Shown in pieces: positions 1 to 14,300 of a DNA stretch of 64,000 nt. Each line of letters opens with the position of its first letter. The stretch's first letter is position 1. The stretch is taken from NCBI RefSeq assembly GCF_009389715.1, contig NC_052399.1:16309646-16373645 (forward strand), given 5' to 3'. Below the pieces are notes generated by a model, which saw nothing but the letters and a program-made list of their open reading frames with translations, did not search any database and had not been told where the DNA came from. The DNA is from Phoenix dactylifera. Its lineage: Eukaryota > Streptophyta > Magnoliopsida > Arecales > Arecaceae. A program made the translations under genes and the position numbers.

Positions 1-13
1 TCCCTTGAACTAG

Positions 14-3000
14 GTTGTTAATGTGCCTGAGAAAGGAGCTCGGAAACATCCAAGAGGCGACAATATTCAGGTATTTCTTTATTGAATATCAGAATCTTAT
101 TGTGATATGGAATATCATCTTTATCCTAATCGATAATTAAATAATCTTTTAGTCATCCCAATTCATGCTTAATATGCTTCTTTGTTGAGATGAATTTGAA
201 TTTCTTGCTACTTAAGAGTTCTTATTACACACAGTTGCCATCTCTGTTGGTAATTAAAAAATTAGTTTGTTGTCCTTATCGTGAATATCTATTTTGTCTA
301 TTTAGATCTTATAGGGCAGTCGATACCTTGATGGTCTTCAACATGAATGGATGCACTTCTCAGTGCTTGCACTGTGGTTGAGTTGGTCCCGATAGCTGGT
401 TAGCATGCAGGCAGATTGTTCTAAGATAGAGATGCAATGTAAACTTTGATATATATACTAGCAATTGAAAATGCGACTGCAACTTTGATATATGTGGACT
501 GATCGGTACATAAACTGTATTTTCACAATAGGATTAATAGTGAGCGAAAAGAATGAAACCTACTCCGGGACATTTTTAGGTAATTGTTAGGTAGTTGTTC
601 ATGCATTAAACTTTTCAAGAGGGTTGGATGTGGAAGTCGTATCATTGCTTCCCATTAGAGACATATAGTTTGTAGCTTGCAGCAACCATTCTAGATCTTG
701 AGCTACAATGGTCCAATTTGATGTTTTGGAGCATTCATGTGATGAGTAAATGCTTCTGCATATGGCATTGTAAATTCATGTCATATACTTTCATATATGA
801 AGCTTTTATCTACCAAAAATATGCGAAGCTTTTATTAATTATTCTTGTCATTTTGCAGATTGATACTAAAGATATTCTCTTCATTTGTGGAGGCGCCTTT
901 ATTGACTTAGAAAAAACTATCTCAGAAAGGTCATATAACTATAGCGAAATATGAATTTATATGTGTAAATTCATTTCACCCTTGGGCCCTTGCTGAAGTC
1001 TCAAAATGATTCTATCCCGTGCCAGGCGGCATGATTCTTCCATTGGCTTCAGAGCACCGATACGTGCAAACATGCGTACAGGCAGTGTGACAAATGCTGC
1101 AGTGGCATCCTCTTTGTTGGAATCAGTAAGTGCAAGTCAGAATAGGTTGTAGGTTCACATCCCTTGGGAACATTCCAGTCCAGCGCTTGCTTAGAAATAT
1201 TACCGGTGAAGTTTAATGAGAAAAAAAATCATTTTCTTCAGGTTGAAAGTGGCGATCTCATCGCATATGGTCTGATACCAGAATTTGTTGGAAGATTTCC
1301 AATACTTGTTAGTTTGTCTGCTCTGAATGAGGACCAACTTGTTGAGGTAAGCCTGATTTATGCAATGACCTTCCTTGTTTGTATGCACATGGTGTAACTG
1401 CTTTATTAATTTTTGCTCGGGAAAAAGAAAAAAAAGTATGGTGCATTCTTTAAGTATCTGTTTTATGCCTTGATAAAAATCTTTTCTTCTGTTCTGTTGG
1501 TTGTTTTCATAATTATGCTTCTGTCTATCATAATAAGTCAGGCCTCAGCTGAATTTGACTGGATAAGCTCTCTCGACTAACTTCTGAAAACTGCTTTCTT
1601 ATAATAATTTTAGGTTCTTAGCAAACCAAAAAATGCCATCGGGAAACAATACATAAAGTTGTTCCAAATGAATGATGTAAGTTCCAGATTTTTCAATTTT
1701 TTGTGTCAAATATTCAAGTGGATAACATGCTGTGAGTAGTCCTTTTTCAACATGAGGTCTCTAAAAAGCTAAGGTACCCTTTCCTGATATCCAGGTTAAG
1801 CTGCATTTTACAGAAAAGGCTTTGCGACTAATTGCGAAGAAAGCAATGCAGAAAAATACTGGGGCTCGGGGCTTGAGATCAATATTGGAGAATATATTGA
1901 CAGAAGCTATGTATGAGGTGTGCAGTCTCCTCTCTGATATCTCTATTTCAATGTGAATTATCTCACACCTCTTCTATGTTTCTTTGTTCTTCTAATCTTC
2001 TTTTGCTTGCTTTAAGAAGTAGAATGATTTATAAATATCCGAGGAAAAAATAATGAATGCCCTTAAAACTCCACGAACAATGCAGCCAACAATGTAGCTT
2101 TCTATGATATGATGTACCTCTCCCCCATTACTGAAGCTTTAACCATGTAGGTGCATTACTATGATCTACTTACATATGTCAGGTCAAAAAAAAAAAAATT
2201 CCAGTGTCATATTGTTTCCTATTATGGCGCCATGTATAGACTCAGTAACACTGCCAATATTGGTGTATGCTGTCACAAATCACAAACGTCCATTTTCTGT
2301 GGGAACTATCCTCTTCATTAGTGTTCCAATGCAAATAAGCCTAATATGAACAAGCAAGTTTGATTGATTTTTCCTTTTTATTGGTATTTAATATTTACTC
2401 CTCTTCATTGTTACCAATATGTCAAGAATTGTTGTCATCTTTGTAGATTCCCGACACAAGAACAGGGAAAGAGAAAATAGATGCTGTTGTGGTTGATGAA
2501 GAATCTGTTGGATCTGTAGATTCACATGGATGTGGGGCTAAAATTCTTTGCGGTGAAGGAGCATTGGAGCACTATTTTTCTCAACAAAATCTGAAAGAAG
2601 CAGAAGTATGCGCCAGTAACTCTTGTCATATATACATTACTATTTGCTTTTGATAATGCTAATTGTATGCATTCTGTGTTGCTTGTTCCACTATGTCCTC
2701 TTGCACATGGGTCTTCTACTTGCATTCTGGTGATTAATTGATATCTGCCATAACTGAGAAAGATCTTTCATTGTTCAAATTGCAGTTCCCTAGAGTCAAT
2801 AGATGTGACCCTCCCTATCCACCAAACAGTATATTGATGAACATGCTTGCTAGCCCCCCTAAATAATAGGAAGCTTTTTGAAGCGTCCAAAATTATGTGT
2901 TGCTTAAATTAGGCCTTTAATCACATTCCTGTCGGTTGTTCATTGTTATTTTCTATATCTAGATCATTCTGAAGTTCATATGGGATGTTGGGCCATGGAA

Positions 3001-3479
3001 AATTGATTTAGTGGCTCTTTAATTGGACTGTCCAGGTTTGTGGTTCATTATATAAGTTCTGAAATGGAGCTTTGTATTTATTTGACATGTAGAATTAAGA
3101 TTAACTCCAATTGTATGTCTTTGGAATCATGCACCTGAGCAGCTCAAATAATATTAGACCCCAGTATGGTCCCCAGTCATTGAATTTCCTTTGCAGGCTT
3201 GTTTACTTGTTTGTTGTTATGTCAAGGTTTGCTTAATTGTGATATCATGGTAAACCTGGTTGTGTGATTACCCTTCAACACTCTGCTAATGAGGCTCAGT
3301 TGCTATGTAATATTAAGGACATTCATAATGTTTTACGTATCTTCTTATGTTTGTCATCTGCAAAATCAGTCGGGTATTGAACTCCTCATCTTGTTATTTT
3401 GTTGCAGACAACCTTCGAGAGGTCAGAGGGAGAACCTGAAGCAGACTTGGAGCTTCCCTCCAGAGTTGCTAGCATGTAA
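14..3479 (+). CDS. CLPX: CLPX, ATP-dependent Clp protease ATP-binding subunit (C-terminal part, 5' end outside window)
   Basis: AAA+ unfoldase that recognises substrates and feeds them into the ClpP proteolytic chamber; the plant CLPX family is mitochondrial. Eight exons are readable with GT-AG borders and continuous phase: 14-70, 859-929, 1026-1125, 1242-1346, 1614-1676, 1795-1917, 2447-2605, 3408-3479 (249 residues plus stop). The first begins [19 protein letters not shown]. Then come the sensor-1 strand [10 protein letters not shown], the IGF loop (SSIGF, exon 3) that docks on ClpP, the [11 protein letters not shown] stretch with the arginine finger, and the sensor-2 segment [10 protein letters not shown] before the C-terminal small domain. 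The C-terminus ends in the acidic tail [18 protein letters not shown]. The Walker A and B motifs and the zinc-binding N-domain must lie left of the window. No break is seen in the visible exons. The 802-bp intron after exon 7 and all others hold nothing I recognise. Confidence 0.93.
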
Positions 3480-5166
3480 ACCTTTTAGCAACTATATTGT
3501 ACATAATTTGTATTTATCTAAACACAAAGTGCAATTTCAATGGCTGCCCATTCAAATGTATCATTCTGCCCATATATAAATTGATAATAACATGCAGGCT
3601 TCTTGGGCAATATCAGATGTTACTTCCAGAAATGAGTGCTGGTCATCTTCCAGTGCCAACTGATTGGGGCCTTTTCAGGATTTTGACAGGCTAATGAAAT
3701 ATATTTGGAACTTAAAATTGGGTGTGTGGGCTCATGCTGAGAAGGGCATAGGTCAGGGGGCCATCTTCAGTGCTTGAGATTACGTGACCGATAATTTGAT
3801 TTTTTTTTTTGACTAACAGGTTTTTGATGCATAATTAAAAATTGAATTTAAAATCTAAGTGCAATTTAGAAAGAGTCTAGTAGAATGACCGGAGTGATGA
3901 CGTTTATCCATGTCCATGGGATTCATAAAGTACTGGAGACATTCTTTCTAAACAATGTAATGGCTTTTCTGCGGTTCATCTCTAGCTAGTTTTTTCCTCC
4001 AATTAAGCTAGAAATTGATCACTGTAGGACTGTACTTGAGAGACCTGCTAGTTGCTAGTATGTGGGCATGTACCATAAAATTAAAACAGTAGTGATATGG
4101 TAATTTTTGTTCTTAAAAGATGGATCTTTTGTTGTTTTTGGTGATAAGGAATCGAGTCTCAATTTATCAATATTTATAAAAATTGTTAGCTAATTTGTCA
4201 ATCCAATAAACTGTTTCTTTGAATACCTCTCCTTTTTTAGGGCCCCGGGGGAGCTACACTGGATTGCTCCACTCTAGTGACACTAACAAACTAGGAACTG
4301 TATTTGTACTGTTAATTGATATCTCTTCATGTTTATACATTGAATCTTCGACTCCTACAGTGAATGCATATTCAATTCATGTGTACTTCATGTGCAAAAA
4401 AAAAATAACAAAATAAATCGTATAGACATGCAAATGAAAATTTTCTCCATTGATCTTTTACCTAAATAACTGTACCGACAAAAGGTCACCCAATCATACC
4501 AAAATTCAAGTCTTTGTCAGAAGGCTACTGTCGCTATAATCTTAACCTTTGAACTAATTTTTCCAAAAGCAAACGAGCACCCAAGCCCCTGATACCAGGG
4601 ACTGCGCATGGTGTGTTCATAGCATCTTCCTCCGGCCCTCCCAAATAACTGCGGTCGCCGCATCCTCAAACAAACAATTACCTGACAACGACACAAAGCC
4701 ACAAACCGCCCTGCGTCAAGAATATACCCATCCCTCTTCCCTCCGCTTAACTGTCCCATCACTCTTTTGATTTCCCTCCCCCTCTCCTTATTTTATTATT
4801 CTCTAAGTTCAAGTGACAAAATAGGTCACAACATAGGAATAATCTAGTCTACTTGGGTTTATTTTGGTTCAATTTAGTTTGGTTTAGTTTTCCTCCTCCT
4901 TTCTACTTGTGTCATGGGCTATTTGATTTGCAGTCGGAACCGAAATAATCATATTCTCCGATGTATTTAATTTATGATTGAAATAAAAATCAGAATAAAA
5001 ATAAAATTTGAATGCTAGAAAAATAAAAATAAAAATTTAAAAAATAAAAATATTTTTATTTTTTGAAATTAAAATAAAATAAAATATTTTTAATCAAACA
5101 GTTAGAATAAAAGTGGCTCTTGCTGGGCCATTTTAGCTGTATTTTTGCCCAACCAAACATTCCCTC
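3480..5166. other. CLPX 3' UTR and intergenic spacer
   Basis: No coding region found. The first few hundred bases are probably the CLPX 3' UTR. A very AT-rich block at about 4975-5100, made of A-rich runs such as AAATAAAAATAAAAA, sits directly upstream of the promoter of the next gene and looks like a decayed MITE or an AT-rich promoter spacer. I could not find convincing terminal repeats for it. Confidence 0.5.
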
Positions 5167-5176
5167 TATATATTTA
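5167..5176 (+). promoter_or_regulatory. TATA box of the SINA-type E3 ligase gene
   Basis: TATATATTTA lies about 190 bp upstream of the start codon. A CACGTG G-box core follows at 5206-5211, near the likely transcription start, and the leader is a purine-rich GA/GGA tract (5298-5350) typical of plant 5' UTRs. Assignment is by position and sequence only. Confidence 0.5.
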
Positions 5177-5355
5177 TGGGATTTGGCGGTGATAAGATAC
5201 CCGGTCACGTGCAAAGCTACAAAGGAAAAGCTCCTTTGGTGCCGGTTTTCCTCTCTCCCCGTTCCGTTCTGCTCCAATCCGTTTATTTTCCCATCTCCAG
5301 AGAGAGGGAAGAGAAGGGGGAGGAAAGACAGAGGAGGAGGAGAGGACTGAAGGGG

Positions 5356-8300
5356 ATGATGGAATTGGACAGCATTGAGTGCATCTCGTCATTGGACGGG
5401 ATGGACGACGATGAGGGTGCCGCCCACCAGCTCCCCCACCCCTTCTTGAAACTCCACCATGGCGGCAGCGGGAACGCCTGCGGCGGCGTAGTAGGCGGGG
5501 GCGTCCCGGCGCCGCTGATCTCTCCGACGACCAGCGTGCACGAGCTGCTCGAGTGCCCCGTCTGCACCAATTCCATGTACCCCCCGATCCACCAGGTCGG
5601 TTCCCACTTCTTGATTTTTGTGTATGTCCTCGATTCTGAGAGGAACTTTGATTTCTTGGTTCTTTTGTTTTTCGTGGGATGGAACAGTGTGGCGATCTAA
5701 AGATTTGATTTTTTTTTTTCATTTTTTTTGGATGCGGAAGTGATATATCTCTTCTTTTTGGATTCCAATTGAGTGATGTGGAATTGTTCAGTGATCTTGA
5801 TGGGCGTTTTTGGTGTTTCTTTGATATCGGCGAGGGTGCGATGAGATTGGGGACAATGGGTGCTTTTTGGGCTTAAGGATTGTCATTTAAATTCGTTTTT
5901 TTCTCCGTTTCTCGACGAATGTGACTTGCCGGAAAAAAATGTTGGCTCCTTTCCTATTCTTTTTCCTTTTCCTTTTTCTTTTCCTTTTCTTTCCTTTGGT
6001 GAAATGTGGTTCCAACCCTGGCAGAAATCTCGCAATAGGTTGAAAGTTACACATGGTTTCCATTTCTTTTCTTTTTTAAGTTATTAGAGAAATCTTGATT
6101 TTGGTAGTTCAGGCATGATTGGGTGTTATATGAATATTTTGCATCTAAAGTTGTTGCTTGATGTGATAATTTTGAGTCTTTATAATCGATTTTTTCTTCT
6201 CTCTTTGGTTCGTTCGTTTGAATTTCCGGATATCTTTTAGTTCAGCCTTGTGTTTTTTTGAGGGAACATGCTTCAAATAGCCCATCTGTTTCAATGGGAT
6301 ACTACAATGGGTAATCCATCTGTTGAATAGTTTAATCAAATCATTGATTTGCTCGATGTCTTTATTGTTTTTCTTAGTAGTTGGGTACTCTTGTTTTCTT
6401 CTTGCTGTGAAATTGGATTGAAAAATGTTTTATGGCAGTTCAGTAAATGCAATTATTGTCAATTCAATTTGCTTCAAAGTACAGATTATCTTGCTGCACA
6501 AAACATGCATCTTCCCCGGGTATTTGGGATCAGGACTAATGTGCTTTTCTCTTCTTCTGCCTCCTTTTGTTTTTATATTTTTCATTTTGTTTTATAGGAG
6601 TTCTTTATTATGTTTTGTAAGCTAGGAGCTTTTCCATATGATTCTTAATTTTCAAAAATCAATTGATGTTGGTGCTTTTTGGAATAATGCTTATTTTATT
6701 TTATTTTTCCTTGTGGCAGTTCTTAATGTATTTGTTGCTGGTCTATCATCACCTTTAGTGGTGATTTACTGTAGATCTGTTATGCTTGCCTTGACGATGT
6801 GTTGTTATCCTTAAACCTCTATACTGCAGTAGGAAATTTTATTCTTTAATATTTTGTAATTTCATGGTTAGACTTGGAACTATTTAAATATTGTTGATTG
6901 TGAAATACTGGAACAGGACACTTGATCTATTTATTTTCTGAACCATGTTTTTATCTAGAATACATATCTTGCTTTGCTGGTGGTGATTCAAGAACTCGAC
7001 ACTCATAAAGGGTTTCTAAATTTTTGCTAAGAAAAACACAGTGATACATGAGTTTGAGTTAACAGATGTTCAAATACTGTGGTGCTCGTTGGTTGGAGAA
7101 ATCTTATGGACAGCAAGCTTAAGGAGTTCAACCTCGTTACTTAAGCTCCTAAAGGACAAATCTGAATGAGGAGGTCATTTCATTTTAGTTGAAGTATGCG
7201 GAGATTTGTTATGTACTGGGCATTTTCATGAATGCGCGGGCACACACACACATATAGTTTTTATTTCAGCGAGGTTGTTTGGCTTATAAATTGTAGCCAA
7301 AGACGAATGCATTTCTTTGTATCAAAACATGCCTTCTTTCTCAAAACTTGGAAGGTTGCTTAGTTGAATAAGCTGAGATCTTTAGCTTCTTTACTTGTCA
7401 ACCAGTCATCTATGCTTGGTGGTACGCCCCTCTGTTATTCTAAGACGCTTTTGGGCAAGATTTAGGCACTGGCTGTAGTTGATTGATGTTAGTTTCTGAG
7501 TTGGTCATAACATACTCCCAAACCCGAATCAATCATGAAGTGGCCCTTAATTTACCCTATATAGATGAGACAAGGCTTGTTGTTTTAGTTGTCTAAATTT
7601 CCATGGATAACTTTTTAAGTTTAGGGATGTCAACAGGCTAATCATGAGTCTGGTTTTGTTGTTTGAGGCTGGAACACTCTTGGGCCTACTGAAATTTGGA
7701 TCTGCTCTGCCTGAATCTGGCTTATTGATGCTCCTAATTAAGCATGACAAAAGATATGATCTGTTATTTCTTTTGGAAGTTTTTGGCTTTATTCTGTCTC
7801 TAGCTGGAATGCTTCACTAATCAATGACTGTCGCGCTTACCTTTAAATGTTATCGTAATTAAAATTCATAACAATGATTAGAATGTTCGTCTAGTTTTGC
7901 TCAATTGTCTAGTTTATTAGGAGCTTATCTGTGAAACAAGCTGTCAGTTAGAGCAACTAGTGCTGTTTGTTCATTAAGATCCCTTTTGAGCCCCATGTTT
8001 TTCCATTTTCTCCATCTATGCTCTTGCATGATCGTGTATAATTACATGTTAGTTTGGCTAGTATTGTGCCTAATAGTTGAAAGAAAGAAAAAGTAATCTT
8101 TTCTTTTTGCCTGTCACCTGCAGTTGTAAGAGCATCATAAGCTCATCTATTGTTTGCCCATCTTTATATCCCTGTAGCACATACTTGTGTTATTAATTTA
8201 AATTTTAATAGCTTCTTGATGATAAAATCCTCATGATAGAGACCTAATATGTACAGGATTGCATTCTCACTTTCTTGGATTCTCAAAGCATGACTTGGAC

Positions 8301-11300
8301 ACAGAGAACTTTTTTACCTAAAAGGGCAAGATTCTACAATAAATAAAGCTTTTTGAAAACATAAACAAGGTTTTGTTACTTGTATGGTGATTCAGATATA
8401 TCCCATTTGCTGACATGTATCCTGCTTTCTTTTTAATTGTGCTTAAATGGGAGATTCTATGTAAATAGAAACAACTGTAGGTTCCATTCTTTTATTGATC
8501 GTTCATTTTCAAGGGTTTATGTAATTTGGAAGATTAAGTTTTATAAAGTGACCAGCTCTTTCAATTTTATGCCTCTCATAGACTGCTTATGAGGTATATA
8601 AAGCACAACCTGGGACGCTGGTTACAGGACGATGATGGATGAACCTTGTAAGAGGGTGGACAAAAGATGATGCAGGATGTGTGGAAGTCTAAATGGGTGT
8701 AATGGAAGGAAACCATGTCCTATTTCCATTGGTCTTGTAAAAAACAAGGATATGAATCTGTATTATTTAGAGTTTTGGCAGGATTACAAGGAAAAGGAGT
8801 GGTTTGAGGATCATATTTATGAAACCTTGTGCTTTAAACAAGTGATAGTCCCAAGCATAATGTATTTGATAATATAAGCTTTAAAGTTTAAAGCTACTGC
8901 ATGACTCAAGAATTTATTGTTCACTGATGAAGATTCTTCAAAAGAATTTCAGATCTATGACGAAGTACTCAAGTTTGTAGAAGATATTTAAAGGGAAAAC
9001 AAAAACAAATTATCAAAGATATTATCGATGGCTAAACTCAACTTTTGACAAAAAGAACCAATACATTATGAATGTCTAATAGAATCTATAAAATTTATTT
9101 AATGCTGAAATATTTATATGTTAAGTAACATATTATTCTAAAGTCAAGGTTTTAATTACTGACTCACGCCAGTCAGCATATGTTGTGCCAAGATACTATT
9201 CGCACAGGCAGTGGTCTGCCATTTAGTTGGCATGGCATGACATGGTATGGTATGTGCAATGCCAGCTACTGGCTGGTGCTCCCTGTGCAGTGCCGGCCCG
9301 AGCGTTAGGCGACCGAGGCGGTCGCCTAAGGCCTCGGGCCAATGGAAGGCCTCCGAGAGGCGTGACCAAAAGGAAGCAAAGGCCCCATGTGAAAACGGGA
9401 ACAGGAGCTGGCTAAGAGTCTTCCCCCTTGATGGAAGGGAGGTGGAGAGTTTCCTGGCCTGCAGAGAGGCAATTTGGGAAGTTGGGGACAGTAGTTTTGT
9501 TTTGGGTGGAGAGAGAGAGAGAGAGGAGGAGGGATTTGGTTGGCTTGATACACGCCTGAAGCCACTCTTATCTTTCATCCCTTCTCTTTTTTGGTTTTGG
9601 TCTTGGTTTTCCTTCCCTCACATTACTCCTGATCCAGCTGGGCCATCGGGAAGAAAGATAGGGGGATTGGAGATGGACTTTTTGAGTTCTTGGAGGGTGG
9701 AGATTCTTTTAATTTTCTCCTCTGGGTTTCTTCTCCCTTCTTGGGTGGTAGAGAGAGAAAAGGAGGGAGGGGGTTGAATGGCTGCTGTGCTGTGATGTTG
9801 CAGTTGCTGCTTGGGTACTCACTTGAAGGGGAGATGGTGGGATGGGACTTTTATTAATTAGATGGAGTTAATTTCCCATAATGCCCCTACTTTCTCTTAT
9901 AGAGAGGCTCCTTCCTGGACAAATTCTTTTCTTTACCTTGACCATGAAGTGCCACGGGATGACCTTTTCTTATCCTGCTCTTGCTTGACATGGTAAACAG
10001 TATTGCCAAGCATTATCTCAGTTATTTAATCAGTTTCATGGCCCTTCTTTTAGAGCAATTACATTTCTGTGCTTCCATTTAAAAATTATATTAAACTGGA
10101 AAAGCTTCTTATCTACCTTTGTTAGATTCATATATCTTTATTGAAATAGTATACTTGATAGCTATCTATTTTCATATTATTTTTTTAAATATTTTATACT
10201 TATTAGAAAATTTTATTATTAAAAAAAAGAGGCCTCATTCATTGGATTCGCCTTAGGCCCCCAAATGTATCGGGCCGCCCCTGTCCCTGTGCCAATAGTA
10301 CTTACATCCTTGTTTATATTTTCAGTTAAGTCTCCTTTGAGCAAAGTGAATAATTTTAGAGCAGGTGTATAGTCTGCCCAAGCTTTTGCAAGGCATGTCA
10401 TTGTTGAAATTCCATGGATGGCTTGGACTCGCATTTATTTTAATCTTTTTGAGGGAAATATTCAGCCAAGGCCAGTCAACTTTATTAAGTCGTTAATTAT
10501 AATCTTAATCCTAGGTCCAAGCTTAATCTTGAACCAACTGATTTGAAGCTGAAATCAAGCTATTCATGATTGGCACAAATGAGGGATCAGAAAGAAATTG
10601 AGTTCCCTCGCGTACTTTTACATATATCCTTTGGATCTTAGTCGCTATATTTTCATCTAAGTATTGACTAGTTGACTTGTTTCAATGATTTGAATTTTAC
10701 TTAATCACGAAGATAAATTCCCCTTTATGTGAAATAAGTGATATTGAATAAAGAAATTCACATAATAAGTGTATGTTAATAAATAGTAATTGAATCAATA
10801 TATACAGATATATAGATATTTTGAGACATGTACATAAAGCTAAGTGGACTATTATCCAGGCAGGCAGTTCTTGGGCTTACTTACATATATGTGTTATGTA
10901 CATATATGCATACCTATGGAGCTCAGTCAAGCTGAACATGAGCCAGCTAGGTAGTTCTCAAGCTCAGCTTGTAATATATTCAGCTCAAATCTGAGGCTTA
11001 AGCTTGGCCTCGTTTACTAATTGAGCTAGTACTTGTTAAGCTGAATACAGATTTTTCATGATTGGCAGCCGCACTCCAGGATTATGCTTGACTTACTTGA
11101 TAAACTGTTGAATAGGATAGATCGGGGCAGCAAATTTTCTTCCAAATAATTCAATTTATTATTTGAATGAACATAAATTATCAATTCTTAATGCCCCCCC
11201 ATCAATGACATCTAATATGGAATTGACTTAAACTCTATAGCAGTTATGCTAATCAAGCAATTAAAGATAAAAAAGTAGAAGTTTGGGCTGTCTTCCATTG

Positions 11301-14300
11301 CCATCACTGTGATATACAAGATAAAAAAGTAGAACAATACATGTTGGATCATGATGGATAATGCCACATTAAATGTGGCAATGAAGTATGTAGAGTAGCC
11401 AATAGGCATTGAAGGGCTAACAAGTTTTAGTGATACAATTATTTGTTAAACTTTCAAAAGGGAGATCAATTATCACGAGGATACCCAACACGATTTAGCT
11501 GCAATGAGACCATGTGAAATTGTAATATGGATAGGTTTGTTGAAGTTTTAGTTTTTCCATGTAGTCTACAGTTCAGCCTTATGTTTCGATTCAGTGTCAT
11601 TATTTCCTTACCATGTTGCTAGATACATCTTCAAACAAAAAAAATATCAGACGCTTGTACTGAGATTTCTGTATTGTTGGGGCTGTGCTGGAAGTGATTA
11701 TTTCCAAATTAATTTTAGATCTGATGTTTTGTTCAATTTCTAGTGGTTACTTTAAGGGGAACAAGGTATATCGAAGTCTATTCCAAGTAAAGTTTCCAGT
11801 GACATTCATACTATATTTGGTTACATATCTCTGTTTCTTTGGTTGCCTAGCCATTTTAAATGGCACGCACATAGTTTAAAATGTCCTATTAATTTTACCT
11901 AATTGTTAGGATTTGCTGCTATATTTTCTATCTAGAGCAAGGGTTAAAATCGGCTGCACTAGTACGCCCTAGCATCAGCTGAACCAGGCTCAATTTGCTT
12001 GTCTTGGCCTGAATTGGGGTGGATTAAGCCATATCAGCCTCGAATTGGACTCAAACTGAGCGGTACTACTCAGTACCGGCTGGAATGAGGTTTTAAGTGG
12101 GATTTTGGCTCGCTCTCCACCATTCGAAGGTGGGAATGAGATGAAGGAGAATCCAGAAGCTTACTGTTCTCGTTTTTCACAGGATCTGAGCAACGAGCAA
12201 CAAATTTTTGGGCTAATTAGCTAGGTAATTTATCTCTGCCCCTATTTTAATTTCTTGGGAAGTTCGAGAATAAATTGGTGTTTAATTGAAACAAAACTGG
12301 GGGATTTTGTTAATTTTAAGGCGTATATGCATATAATCTTGAATTCTTGGTAAGTCATCTCATTAGTTCAACAAATTTCAGTGACCTACTAGTATTATAA
12401 TTGTTAATTTTAATCAAAGTTGGAAGAAATTGACTATACTGTGGTATGTGTTGTCTTGTACCGACATATGTATGTGGTATGTACCATGTCATACCATCTT
12501 GTCTTGACATACTGTGAGTCAATACAGTGGCATACTGCAGTACATATTTGTGCTAGTATGTGACCAATACACCCTGTACTGTGATACTAGAAACCTTCAT
12601 CTTACACATCTGTGGTTTAAATGTATGTTTGATTCTTTTCTCAAGTATCTTTACTTCCAAGCTATGTGAAGTTATGTTATAAACATGCAATATAAAAGAT
12701 TCAGCAGATATCAAAAACTGTGACTAGAGCACTTAAATGGGCACTCATACCATGCTTGCAAAAGCAGAGCACTAAGACAATAAAAATAAGGAAAAATGTA
12801 ATAAATAATTTTGGAGGCTAAAATAGGCTGTACCGACCATGTCAAAGAGTCAATCTAGCCTCTTACTTAATAAAATGCAAGATGTTGCATCTACAGTACT
12901 CATCAGTGGTCGATAAGAAAATGATACCTGATATGTTGAACCTTTTTCTAGAGTGATTTATTCAGAGGAGTCCTACAACATTAGAAGTGATAGTCCTCTT
13001 ACTATTTCTTCTTTCCAAATAGGATGGATAGTCCATGACGAGTCCTTTTACTTGTATGTTTGCTTTTTGATGTCTTGACTGTAGGTTTTTGTTGGAAGTT
13101 TCCTTGGAAGAATATACGTATAAATCGCTCGAGAGTCCATTTTGTCTTCTTTTGCTCGGTTCTTTTAGAAACTTTTGGTTCTCATATGGATCCTTCTGGA
13201 TTACTCTATAGACACTTTATGGCTGTTTTAATTAGGATTTAGGTCTTTTTGATTATTTTTGGAGTTCGAATTCAAATCGAAAATGATCATTATGAGCTTG
13301 CTGTTTTTAGTTAAGAACCAGTCAGTATGTCAAATTTAAGTTGTATAAGGTGGCCAGCTCCATCAGTTGTTTGCATTTTCACTAGAGATTTTCTTTTTGC
13401 ACACAATTGTTCAGCTGAATTGGAGAAAGCAGTAAATGGTTTGTTTGCTTAAGCTATGTTATGTTGAAATTATTACATATTTTTCTAGTTTTGTGGTTGT
13501 TATACTCATCATTTTGTGACAAGATAGTGATATCATAGTCAGTCGTAATTCAATATTTTCTGAATGTATAAGTCAAACTGAAATCAGTTGTGTTGCTGAC
13601 AATAAGTATTTTGCAGTGGCATGACAGTTTTCGGTTGGCATGTGTTTAATACAATTAAATATGGGGATGTTAGAATACCATTTTAGTCATCTTACCCTCT
13701 TAACTGGGTATCGAGATTAATAAGTGCAAGGAGGAAGACATTGTAGAAGAAAGTATGGCATGCTGTCAAAGTGTTTAATATTGCTGCATGTTTATCTAGA
13801 CTTAAGAAAGACTTTCTGGCAAAGTTGTTACAATACATATTCAAGAACATTTAGGAGCTAATCAGATATGTTTAGTTGACTGAATGAAGTCTCTAGGATA
13901 ACCTAGTGAAAGTAGGGGTTTGGATTTATGTTTTAATTAAGAAAATGAAGGCAAGACAAAATAAAGCATGAAAACAAGTTGTGAAAGATGACTAAAAGCA
14001 TCTGTGTGAAAGGGGGTGTCATTTTTTATAGGCAAAAATAGGTCTCACAAAAATCAAATCATATCTTCTATATTTACTTTGGTAATAGAAATGGTTTATG
14101 CTGCCTATCCTTGATTCCTGTTCTAAACAAGCTCCATTCCTTAATAAATATACTCATTTTGATGCTTCACATGCATAGGAAAAGGAAAAACAAGAGAAGT
14201 ATGGTAGCAAAAGATAGGATGGATGCGTTATTTCTATTTTAACTTCTTGATTTAACCAAGTATGACCAATGTGCCAAATGGTAGCTGATATGTAACTATA

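Noticed and set aside
5174..5722. 182-codon - strand frame over the first exon of the E3 ligase gene
   Set aside because: Arg/Ser/Pro-rich shadow of the GC-rich coding exon on the opposite strand.
9156..9777. Open frames of 140 and 176 codons in the hAT element
   Set aside because: No transposase motifs; low-complexity purine-rich sequence keeps the frames open on both strands.
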